Below are positions 8,429-14,831 of a DNA stretch of 51,261 nucleotides, piece by piece (the first letter of the stretch is position 1; each line of letters begins with the position of its first letter). This stretch comes from an uncultured Lachnospiraceae bacterium (GTDB lineage: Bacteria; Bacillota; Clostridia; Lachnospirales; Lachnospiraceae): NCBI GenBank assembly GCA_947628955.1, contig CANRBX010000016.1, forward strand, positions 1 to 51,261. Reading direction: 5' to 3'. A program made the position numbers and the translations under genes. The notes below the pieces were generated by a model, which worked only from the letters and a program-made list of their open reading frames with translations, was not told where the DNA came from and ran no database searches.

Positions 8429-8474
8429 GAGCAGTTTGGGCATACAAATTCGCTTTGCGAAGTCCAAACTGCTC
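8429..8474. other. Inverted repeat upstream of ylmC
   Basis: The arms GAGCAGTTTGG (8429-8439) and CCAAACTGCTC (8464-8474) are perfectly complementary, and the interior holds a second palindrome, TTCGCTTTGCGAA. On the minus strand it would lie in the ylmC leader, 60-105 nt before the start. No T-run follows it, so I do not call it a terminator. Confidence 0.55.
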
Positions 8475-8567
8475 CCTGAATCACTTTCTTACGGCCTCAG
8501 CAGCAAGTGCTTCGGCCTGGTCTGAACACGCACAGATTGGCTCTTTTCCTTAATATATGATTTTCGA

Positions 8568-8597
8568 TTGACAGTGTGCCTCCTCATCCTTTATACT
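8568..8597 (+). promoter_or_regulatory. Sigma-A-type promoter of nrdR
   Basis: TTGACA (8568-8573), an 18-bp spacer and TATACT (8592-8597) give a near-consensus housekeeping promoter. Transcription would start near 8604, about 135 nt before nrdR. I saw no clear pair of NrdR boxes here. Confidence 0.75.
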
Positions 8598-8609
8598 GAA
8601 ACCGGCGAT

Positions 8610-8636
8610 AAACCCGCATGCCAGGCAGGCGGGTTT
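8610..8636 (+). terminator. Leader hairpin before nrdR (attenuator-like)
   Basis: AAACCCGC (8610-8617) pairs with GCGGGTTT (8629-8636) around an 11-nt loop, right at the predicted 5' end of the nrdR transcript. The following cttaataat is only weakly U-rich. It may be a 5' stabiliser or a weak attenuator rather than a true terminator. Confidence 0.45.
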
Positions 8637-8737
8637 CTTAATAATGAGATCACTTATCCCGGCAGGCCGGATTGTCTTTCTCCGGCAGGAGCGCCGCGCA
8701 AGGCCGCCGCTTTCCGGGAAGATTGGGGGGAACTTCC

Positions 8738-9187
8738 ATGAAATGTCCGTTTTGCAATCAGGATAACTCGCGGGTGGTCGATTCCAGGCCCGCGGATGAG
8801 AACAGCTCGATCCGCAGAAGACGGCTGTGCGACGCCTGCGGAAAACGCTTTACCACATACGAGAAGGTCGAGACGATGCCTCTGATCGTGATCAAAAAGG
8901 ATCAGACGAGGGAGCAGTACGACCGCGGCAAGATCGAGGCCGGCGTGATGCGCGCCTGCTACAAGAGGCCGATCCCTGTCCAGCGGATCCGGGAAATGAT
9001 CGACGCAGTCGAGATGGAGATTTTCAATCTGGAAGAAAAAGAGATTGAGAGCAAGGTGATCGGAGAGATCGTGATGGACAAGCTCAAGGATCTCGAGGCC
9101 GTCGCCTATGTGCGCTTTGCCTCCGTGTACCGGGAATTTAAGGACGTCAACACCTTCCTGAACGAGCTGAAAAAAATCCTTGAATAG
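8738..9187 (+). CDS. nrdR: Transcriptional repressor NrdR
   Basis: A 149-residue repressor of ribonucleotide reductase genes that senses ATP/dATP. The N-terminal zinc ribbon has CPFC (C3, C6) and CDAC (C31, C34) with the invariant VVDSRPADENSSIRRRR stretch between them. The ATP-cone domain follows from about residue 49 (PLIVIKKD, YDRGKIEAGVMRAC). Length is typical. Start at 8738 is fixed by family conservation (MKCPFC); a longer in-frame ATG at 8672 is not conserved. GGGGGG precedes the ATG. Its targets (nrd genes) are not in this window. Confidence 0.97.
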   Translation: MKCPFCNQDNSRVVDSRPADENSSIRRRRLCDACGKRFTTYEKVETMPLIVIKKDQTREQYDRGKIEAGVMRACYKRPIPVQRIREMIDAVEMEIFNLEEKEIESKVIGEIVMDKLKDLEAVAYVRFASVYREFKDVNTFLNELKKILE

Positions 9188-9239
9188 AAGGCGGTTCTGT
9201 GGCGCTGCCTGGCGGCCCGCAGACGCCTCTTCATTAAAA

Positions 9240-9286
9240 TACGCCGGTGATTTGCTGTACGTTTCCATACAACAAATACCGGCGTA
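9240..9286. terminator. Bidirectional terminator between nrdR and the Gfo/Idh gene
   Basis: TACGCCGGT (9240-9248) pairs with ACCGGCGTA (9278-9286), and the inner arms TTTGCTGTA/TACAACAAA extend the stem. It lies between convergent genes. Read on the minus strand it is followed by TTTTAATGA, and on the plus strand by CTCTTTGA, so it can serve both transcripts. Confidence 0.75.
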
Positions 9287-9390
9287 CTCTTTGAAATACA
9301 TTTCTGGTTTCCCGTACGTTTCGGTACGGTAACCGGCTTACTGCTCTTTACACTGTCCGGCAGCCTTCGCTGCCGCGGAACCGCCCCATC

Positions 9391-10677
9391 TTACATGGCA
9401 GCGCCGTTATAGTCGTCGAAGTCGTACTTGATGGTGCCGAATGGAGTCTCCTGCTCGCGCAGAGCGATGGATCTGGCCATAGCTTTGATCTCGTCGGCGC
9501 TCACGCTGCGGCCCAGTTTGCTGGAGAGCACAATGCCCTCAGACAGGAACGCAGTCTGCATCGCGATGTACGGGGAGTCGATGCGCGTCTCGTCGGTAAG
9601 CTCGCCCCGCAGGTAGGAGTACCACTGGAGCTGGTTGTCGTTGTACATTGCCATCTCCGGGTGAATGAGCAGCTCCTGCATGCCGGTGACATCGTCAATG
9701 GCACAGTTCAGCTGGGTCTCGAAGAGCTGGTTGTTCTCATCCACGCCATAGTAGGTGAGTCTTGGCTTCTGCAGGTCGCCGCCGCCCACGATACGGCCGC
9801 CCTCGGGAACCGCCATCGGGCCGCCGGTCTGATCCACATCGGTGAATTTCAGGCCGCCCAGAGAACCGGCGATGAAGCTGCTGCCGATGTCCTCCATATG
9901 AATCGCCCAGTCCTCATAGATGTCCATGCAGATGCCGCCCTTGAAGCGTGCCATGCCCACACCCAGGTCCTCCACGGGAGCGGTGCGGCCGACCAGTTTG
10001 TCGATGGCCGGATGGGTCCAGTAATCACAGCTCTGGAAGCCATAGACGCTCTCCAGCTCCGGCATGCCCAGAACATACAGCATCTGAGCCAGATGATAGA
10101 TGCCAAGATCGAACAGCGGGCCATGGACGCCAACGTTCGGATCGATGAAATCCCTGCTGAAGAAAGGCATGTCGTAGCCCGGACGGCCCTGACGGCGGTG
10201 ACCCACGCTGCGGACATGGTAGACCTTGCCCAGCCTGCCCTCAGCGATCATGCGTTTGGCGATGCGGGTCTGGGGATTATAAATAGAACTGATCTGGATG
10301 GCCAGCTTCTTGCCATACTTGGCCTGTGCGTCATACAGGATCTTGGCGTCCGCATAGCTGGCGGCCATGGGCTTCTCGGAGTAGCAGTCGAAGCCTGCTG
10401 CCATGACGGCGGTAGCAACGCTGGTGTGCAGATTGTTATGAACGCAGACCTCCACCTCGTCAATGTCGTCACGCTTCAGCATCTCACGGAAGTCCTGATA
10501 CAGATCCTTCTCAGCAATGCCATACTGCCTGCCGAAGGCCTCCAGCTTGGCCTTGTCGATCTCTGCGGCTGCCACAACAGTCAGGTTCTGGCCCCGCTTT
10601 TTCAGGTTGTTGATGACGGTCATGTGACGGTGAGAGATCATGCCGCATCCGATGATGGCAATACGAATTTCCTTCAT
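9391..10677 (-). CDS. Gfo/Idh/MocA-family NAD(P)-dependent oxidoreductase
   Basis: A 428-residue oxidoreductase. The N-terminal Rossmann motif is IAIIGCGMISHRHM; the family EKP motif is present as CYSEKPMA, and the C-terminal dehydratase-like fold includes GPLFDLGIYHLAQML, with the conserved Asp and His. It is longer than many members (~350-370). In C-glycoside (puerarin-type) degradation, a Gfo/Idh enzyme oxidises the sugar 3-OH to a 3-oxo-glycoside before cleavage, and other family members reduce the released 3-oxo-sugar. Either role fits here. Start at 10677 is preceded by AAAGGAG; upstream in-frame ATGs lie inside the intergenic hairpin region. It is the last gene of the cluster. Confidence 0.85.
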   Translation of the reverse strand: MKEIRIAIIGCGMISHRHMTVINNLKKRGQNLTVVAAAEIDKAKLEAFGRQYGIAEKDLYQDFREMLKRDDIDEVEVCVHNNLHTSVATAVMAAGFDCYSEKPMAASYADAKILYDAQAKYGKKLAIQISSIYNPQTRIAKRMIAEGRLGKVYHVRSVGHRRQGRPGYDMPFFSRDFIDPNVGVHGPLFDLGIYHLAQMLYVLGMPELESVYGFQSCDYWTHPAIDKLVGRTAPVEDLGVGMARFKGGICMDIYEDWAIHMEDIGSSFIAGSLGGLKFTDVDQTGGPMAVPEGGRIVGGGDLQKPRLTYYGVDENNQLFETQLNCAIDDVTGMQELLIHPEMAMYNDNQLQWYSYLRGELTDETRIDSPYIAMQTAFLSEGIVLSSKLGRSVSADEIKAMARSIALREQETPFGTIKYDFDDYNGAAM

Positions 10678-10720
10678 ATACTTTGCTCCTTTCAAATAAT
10701 CAGGTGTTGATTTATACTGT

Positions 10721-10780
10721 GCGGGGCGGCTTATAGCAAACGTTAAATAAATTTTCCGTTTCCTATAGGAATCGCCCCGC
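10721..10780 (-). other. Intergenic inverted repeat with inner palindrome
   Basis: GCGGGGCG (10721-10728) pairs with CGCCCCGC (10773-10780), and the interior contains the perfect 12-bp palindrome TTCCTATAGGAA (10760-10771). It separates the TIM-barrel gene from the Gfo/Idh gene and could modulate readthrough or mRNA processing inside the operon. Confidence 0.5.
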
Positions 10781-10796
10781 GAACCCTGCAGAGGAT

Positions 10797-11636
10797 TTAC
10801 CAGCCAAGGATCTTCAGGTACTCGCGGCTTCTGCGGGCGCACTCCAGGGGATCCGTCTCATAGTGCTCGTCCTGCTCCACCACGACCCACTTTGCGCCGG
10901 CGTCCAGAGCGGCGGGGAGAATATCCTCCCAGATCATCTGGCCGAAGCCCACGGGACGGAAGCCGAAGTAGCCGGTGTCGCCCTCAGACTCCTCGGTGTC
11001 GATGCCGATGAGCTTGTACATGTTCTTGACTTCGCCCTTTTTGATGTAGTCCTTCAGATGGACAACCGGAATACGGTCGGTGTACTTGCGGATGAAGCCC
11101 GCGGCGTCGCCGGTGGCCACGTCGCACCAGCAGGTGTCCAGTTCAGACATCAGGTTGTCGTGAGGAATGGCCTCGAACATGGCGTCATAGCCCCAGCGGC
11201 CGTCAGCCAGCTTAACGAACTCGAAGTCATGGTTGTGATACAGGAAGGTCATGCCGGCTGCGTGAATCTTCGCGCCGACCTCGTTTAACATAGGCAGGAA
11301 TTTCTGGAATCCCTCGGCGTTCACAGGCCGGTATTCCTCTGCCATGTAGGGCATGACCAGGTACTTCACGCCGATGACGGAATAGTCCTCGATGACCTTG
11401 TCCAGATCCTCCATCATATCAGCGAACGGCACATGCGCGCTGATGGGGACCAGGCCGATCTCGGCCAGAGTCTCTTTGATATAGCCCGGCTCCAGGCCAT
11501 AGGTGCCGGCCAGCTCCACGCCGTCATAGCCCAGATCCTTCACCTGCTGCATGACCGACCTGAAGTTCTCAGGGGTGTTCTCCAGCAGATCCCGAAGGCC
11601 ATATACCTGAATTGCTACCGGAAGTTTCTTACACAT
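10797..11636 (-). CDS. Sugar phosphate isomerase/epimerase-type TIM barrel (AP endonuclease 2 fold)
   Basis: A 279-residue xylose-isomerase-like TIM barrel. Visible metal/substrate segments are YHNHDFEF, MSELDTCWCDVATGD (Asp), VHLKDY (His) and VVVEQDEHYE (Glu near the C-terminus). The start MCKKLPVAIQVYGLRD and AAAGGAGG upstream are typical. Proteins of this type next to Gfo/Idh enzymes commonly act on keto-sugars (inosose dehydratase, 3-oxo-glucose or hydroxyglucal-type conversions). In this cluster it is a candidate for processing the 3-keto sugar released by the deglycosidase. Its codon use, like that of the adjacent Gfo/Idh gene, is more GC-rich than the next two genes upstream. Confidence 0.8.
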   Translation of the reverse strand: MCKKLPVAIQVYGLRDLLENTPENFRSVMQQVKDLGYDGVELAGTYGLEPGYIKETLAEIGLVPISAHVPFADMMEDLDKVIEDYSVIGVKYLVMPYMAEEYRPVNAEGFQKFLPMLNEVGAKIHAAGMTFLYHNHDFEFVKLADGRWGYDAMFEAIPHDNLMSELDTCWCDVATGDAAGFIRKYTDRIPVVHLKDYIKKGEVKNMYKLIGIDTEESEGDTGYFGFRPVGFGQMIWEDILPAALDAGAKWVVVEQDEHYETDPLECARRSREYLKILGW

Positions 11637-11734
11637 AATGAGTCCTCCTTTATTCTGATCTCTGCATTCCCGCTAAAACCCGGGCTGTGCAGAAGACTTC
11701 ATACTCTTTCAGCATCGCGGAAACTGACACGGGA

Positions 11735-12175
11735 TCACACGATCAGCAGTCTTCTGCTGTTAATATGATGTCCGAATTCCGGCATGATGAACGGAGGGTC
11801 CTGATCAGGGTCCATATTCGCCTGCATGATCGGCGGCATATAAGAGGATGTGAAGCAGAATCCAAACTTCAGGTCATGGAATCCCTGCTCTAATCCGCCG
11901 TCCAGCTTCACCTTGATAACTGCCGGCTCTGTCACCGCCCAGTGCGTCTCTCTGTCGCTCACCATTTCCTCTGCGGTGCGGTCCTTACCATTTATGTTCC
12001 AGGTCATCTCTTCCTTCTCAAATTTCTTTCCGTCCACCCAAAGGGATCCCGGTCTTAACTGGCAGAGGAATATTCCACGGTAGTACGGAATTCTCACTTT
12101 GAACTGGAATCCGGTCACTTTGCCATCTTCTTTGATGTTTCTAAATCCAACGGACTGAATTACTTCTTTCTCCAT
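11735..12175 (-). CDS. C-glycoside deglycosidase beta subunit family (DUF6379)
   Basis: A 146-residue protein that matches, from memory, the DUF6379/C-deglycosidase beta-subunit family. It starts MEKEVIQSVGFRNIKEDGKV, has FQFKVRIPYYRGIFLCQL and WVDGKKFE in the centre and ends with FGHHINSRRLL. In characterised C-glycoside-cleaving enzymes a protein of this type forms a hetero-oligomer with a metal-dependent TIM-barrel alpha subunit. The gene lies 10 nt after the alpha-type gene, and its AGGAGGAG site overlaps that gene's end, consistent with stoichiometric production. Alone the protein has no known catalysis. Identification rests on sequence pattern and gene order, not on a search. Confidence 0.8.
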   Translation of the reverse strand: MEKEVIQSVGFRNIKEDGKVTGFQFKVRIPYYRGIFLCQLRPGSLWVDGKKFEKEEMTWNINGKDRTAEEMVSDRETHWAVTEPAVIKVKLDGGLEQGFHDLKFGFCFTSSYMPPIMQANMDPDQDPPFIMPEFGHHINSRRLLIV

Positions 12176-12185
12176 TTTGCTCCTC

Positions 12186-13058
12186 CTAACCTCCCAGATA
12201 GCGTTTTAACATGATATGCTGTTTTCTGAGTGTCTGTCCGACTTCATACCCCGGATCATATTTATCGCGGCCTTCATACTCGCTCAGCAGGTATCCGTCC
12301 CAGTTATGCTCTTTCATGATGTCGATAACCTCTTTGTACGGGATGGTGGTCTCCTCGAATTCATCACTCATATTGTTGAATTTCGCATGGCAGCAGTATA
12401 CATACGGAAGCAGCGGAATGATCTCCTCCGGCTTGCTTCCCATGAAGTTATTGTGATGTGCCGGCTCGCCTTCAAAATTGTTCCGGAACACGCCAAAATC
12501 AATGTTTAATCCAAAGTTTTTCGTCCCGGTCTCTTCGATGAATTCGACATAATTGCGGACCATCCGGCTGTCAAGGTTTGTCGGTGCGTGAATCTCCGGG
12601 CACATTTTGATGTTGCATTCCTCTGCTAACGGCAGTGCCATCTTAATGATCTCTCTCCAGTTCTCAACCGGATCCAGCTCACTTGTAATAACCGGCATCT
12701 TTGTTCTCATCACCGTGAATCCCAGCTTCTTTGCAAGACGGATATCTCTCGCGAGGAGCTCATAGGATTCCTCTGTTGTCAGGTCGCGGTATCCCAGCAT
12801 ATGGGAATCGATCCAGTTGCCGTATTCCACCGGTACAATTTCATATTTGTCCAGCAGCCGGAACCATTCCTCAATCCATTTCTCCGAAGGATTCGGATAA
12901 TTTTCGATATGCGTGTTGGCAAGGATCTCCAGTCCATGGGCACCCATGTCATACATATCCTCAAAACAATCTTCCAGGTTCTTTGTAATCCCAAACTCTG
13001 CGGAATAGCTGTAAAGCGCGATCCCTCTTTTGGGTCCTTTTCTGTCATACTGATACAT
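12186..13058 (-). CDS. C-glycoside deglycosidase alpha subunit-like TIM barrel
   Basis: A 290-residue xylose-isomerase-like TIM barrel resembling the catalytic alpha subunits of C-deglycosidases (DfgA/DgpC/CarB type). The four expected metal ligands can be placed at E155 (MCPEIHAPT), D187 (LNIDFGVF), H224 (CCHAKFN) and E260 (LLSEYEG). Such enzymes split the C-C or C-O bond of a 3-oxo-glycoside, releasing aglycone and a 1,5-anhydro-enol or keto sugar. AAGGAGG precedes the start. It is immediately followed by the DUF6379 partner. The aglycone specificity (flavone, isoflavone, polyketide, or a simple O-glycoside) cannot be read from sequence. Confidence 0.82.
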   Translation of the reverse strand: MYQYDRKGPKRGIALYSYSAEFGITKNLEDCFEDMYDMGAHGLEILANTHIENYPNPSEKWIEEWFRLLDKYEIVPVEYGNWIDSHMLGYRDLTTEESYELLARDIRLAKKLGFTVMRTKMPVITSELDPVENWREIIKMALPLAEECNIKMCPEIHAPTNLDSRMVRNYVEFIEETGTKNFGLNIDFGVFRNNFEGEPAHHNNFMGSKPEEIIPLLPYVYCCHAKFNNMSDEFEETTIPYKEVIDIMKEHNWDGYLLSEYEGRDKYDPGYEVGQTLRKQHIMLKRYLGG

Positions 13059-13094
13059 ATGCTTCCTCCTTATATGCAGCGAACTCTCTCGCTT

Positions 13095-14459
13095 TTATTC
13101 TGCCTGTGCATTCCTTATCTTAACCTGTTCTCTCATCTCATCCGCTTCTTTGTCTGTCAGTTTCCACAGGAGCATCGGAATGAGCGCCGCGATCAAATGC
13201 AGGATACCGCAGACCAGATTCGTTGCGATGTTGATACCGTTCTGTGCCTGCGGCGTAACAGCCTGCCCAGCCACATAGCCGAACATCGTCATAAGCATGA
13301 TCCCCATGGAGCTGCCGACCGCGCTGCCAAGCTTGGTCGAGAGACCGTGAAACGCGAACGCAATACCGTCCGGGCGAACGCCTGTTTTGGCATCCTGATA
13401 GTCGATGGCGTCTGCGATCATGGACAGCGTCGGACCGAAGCCGAAACCGGCAAGCGCATTCACGGCATGCGCAACGATATTCATCGTAATGTTCTCAAAA
13501 GGAATCATGAAGATCCAGATAAAGGTGAGGCCCTTGAGCGCCATGGAAAGCGCCACCACGTTGCGGTTGCCGTGCTTGCCGAGATGCTTTACCAGGAACG
13601 GCGTAAAGAAGTTGCCTACCAGAGCGCCGATCGCCGGGATGGTCATCAGGATGGACATATACCGGAAATCACCCAGGCAGTGGTTTACATAAAAGGCCAT
13701 GGTGGCCATACGTCCCATATAAGCAATGTTGCTGATCACAGATACTGCCACAACGATCATCAGATACTTATTGGACGCGATCACCTTCAGAGAGGTCTTG
13801 ATCGAAACTTTTTCCTTGCTGGTATTCGGTACGATGACTTCCTTTGAATTCTTAAAAACGGCGTAGAACAGCGGCACGGAGATAACGGAAAAAATCAGGG
13901 CCACGACGGTATAGCTTATGCCGGTAATATGCTGCGGATCGCCGGAAATCTGCGCCATGATGAGCGCCGCACCGGAACTGACAACCATGATGCCGACCTG
14001 CATGCCGACGCCTCTGGCGGCATTCAGTTTCGTACGGTCGTCATTGTGTGTCGTCATAACGCCTGCCAGCGCGCCATAAGGAATATTTACCAGTGTGTAG
14101 AGCATGCCTGCTCCAATGTAGGTAACCGTCGCCCATATGGCTCCTGCGGCTCCGTTGCCAAACGGGGAGGTAAATGTCAGGACACCGAATATGGCAAGTA
14201 ACGGCGCGCCATACAGAATATACGGCCTGAAGCGTCCGTGCTTTGAATTCGTACGCTCACAGATCGCGCCCATCATAGGATCATTCACTGCGTCCCACAC
14301 TCTTGCGACCAGCATGATTGTTGAAGCAACAATCGGTGCAAGTCCGACTACATCGAGGTAATATGCTGTCAGATACATGCCGACAAACGTCCACACAAGC
14401 TGACTTGCCAGATCACCCAATGCATAGCTGAAAATGCTTTTTTTAGATAATTTGTCCAT
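13095..14459 (-). CDS. GPH-family sugar/glycoside:cation symporter (MFS)
   Basis: A 454-residue transporter with 12 predicted membrane helices. The family signatures are the N-terminal LSKKSIFSYALGDLASQ, DAVNDPMMGAICERT between helices 2 and 3 with GRFRPYILYGAP, and a late TGVRPDGIAFAFHGLSTKLG. Glycoside-pentoside-hexuronide symporters import glycosides or sugars with H+ or Na+. As first structural gene of the cluster it probably brings in the glycoside that the downstream enzymes oxidise and cleave. I chose the ATG at 14459 (AAAGGAAG upstream). An in-frame ATG at 14522, overlapping the stop of a small leader frame, would add 21 residues and remains possible. Confidence 0.88.
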   Translation of the reverse strand: MDKLSKKSIFSYALGDLASQLVWTFVGMYLTAYYLDVVGLAPIVASTIMLVARVWDAVNDPMMGAICERTNSKHGRFRPYILYGAPLLAIFGVLTFTSPFGNGAAGAIWATVTYIGAGMLYTLVNIPYGALAGVMTTHNDDRTKLNAARGVGMQVGIMVVSSGAALIMAQISGDPQHITGISYTVVALIFSVISVPLFYAVFKNSKEVIVPNTSKEKVSIKTSLKVIASNKYLMIVVAVSVISNIAYMGRMATMAFYVNHCLGDFRYMSILMTIPAIGALVGNFFTPFLVKHLGKHGNRNVVALSMALKGLTFIWIFMIPFENITMNIVAHAVNALAGFGFGPTLSMIADAIDYQDAKTGVRPDGIAFAFHGLSTKLGSAVGSSMGIMLMTMFGYVAGQAVTPQAQNGINIATNLVCGILHLIAALIPMLLWKLTDKEADEMREQVKIRNAQAE

Positions 14460-14518
14460 TTCTGTACTTCCTTTCTCTGTTCGTTTCGCTGAGAGTTCTT
14501 CCATAACGTCAACTCCGC

Positions 14519-14596
14519 TCATTTCCTGTTTCCTGTAAATTCAGCCGCATGCCCGCTTTCCGGCTGCACCGGCTTTTTCGGCTTCCGCCTCTTCAT
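14519..14596 (-). CDS. Possible leader peptide, 25 aa
   Basis: A short frame with AAAGGAGGGT directly before its ATG, encoding a very basic, Pro-rich peptide (MKRRKPKKPVQPE and onward). Its TGA overlaps the ATG at 14522, which is in frame with the symporter (ATGA). Translation of this frame could couple to or regulate symporter synthesis. The spacing between Shine-Dalgarno and ATG is short (2-4 nt), and there is no other evidence for it. Confidence 0.3.
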   Translation of the reverse strand: MKRRKPKKPVQPESGHAAEFTGNRK

Positions 14597-14638
14597 ACCC
14601 TCCTTTCGCAGTGATGTTCTTGTTTTTTCTTTAAATTT

Positions 14639-14660
14639 AGTATATTGCCGCCCGGGCAAT
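14639..14660 (-). promoter_or_regulatory. Operator/promoter candidate of the deglycosidase operon
   Basis: A perfect inverted repeat ATTGCC-N5-GGCAAT (14644-14660) lies directly upstream of, and shares one base with, a TATACT -10 box on the minus strand (14644-14639). No consensus -35 is present at the right distance, as expected for an activator-dependent promoter. The AraC-type regulator encoded just upstream is the obvious candidate ligand-responsive activator. Transcription would give a leader of roughly 170 nt before the symporter. Confidence 0.5.
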
Positions 14661-14715
14661 GCCGCTTTCCATAAACTATTTTTTTCTGTTCCTATTTTAT
14701 AATTTCAGAGACATG

Positions 14716-14768
14716 CAGGAAGGCCATGTGCAAAAAATGACAGCCGTTTTTTGCACATGGCCTTCCTG
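14716..14768 (-). terminator. 22-bp perfect inverted repeat downstream of the AraC-GH39 gene
   Basis: The arms 14716-14737 and 14747-14768 are perfectly complementary over 22 bp (outer CAGGAAGGCC, inner six A/six T), with a 9-nt loop. It lies between the end of the regulator gene and the promoter of the deglycosidase operon, so it most likely terminates regulator transcription. The T-run is inside the stem rather than after it, which is atypical. Confidence 0.6.
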
Positions 14769-14770
14769 TA

Positions 14771-14802
14771 TTCGTCTGATTTTTCCTTCGTCTGATTTTT
14801 CC
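14771..14802. repeat. 16-bp tandem repeat
   Basis: TTCGTCTGATTTTTCC occurs twice in tandem (14771-14786, 14787-14802), with a partial third copy, directly beside the 22-bp inverted repeat. Confidence 0.75.
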
Positions 14803-14831
14803 TTCGTCCTCCGCCGCAGCCGGTTCTGCCA

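Noticed and set aside
9661-10710. 349-residue plus-strand frame
   Set aside because: Antisense to the Gfo/Idh gene; composition (Ala/His/Asp/Val) is that of a complementary-strand shadow.
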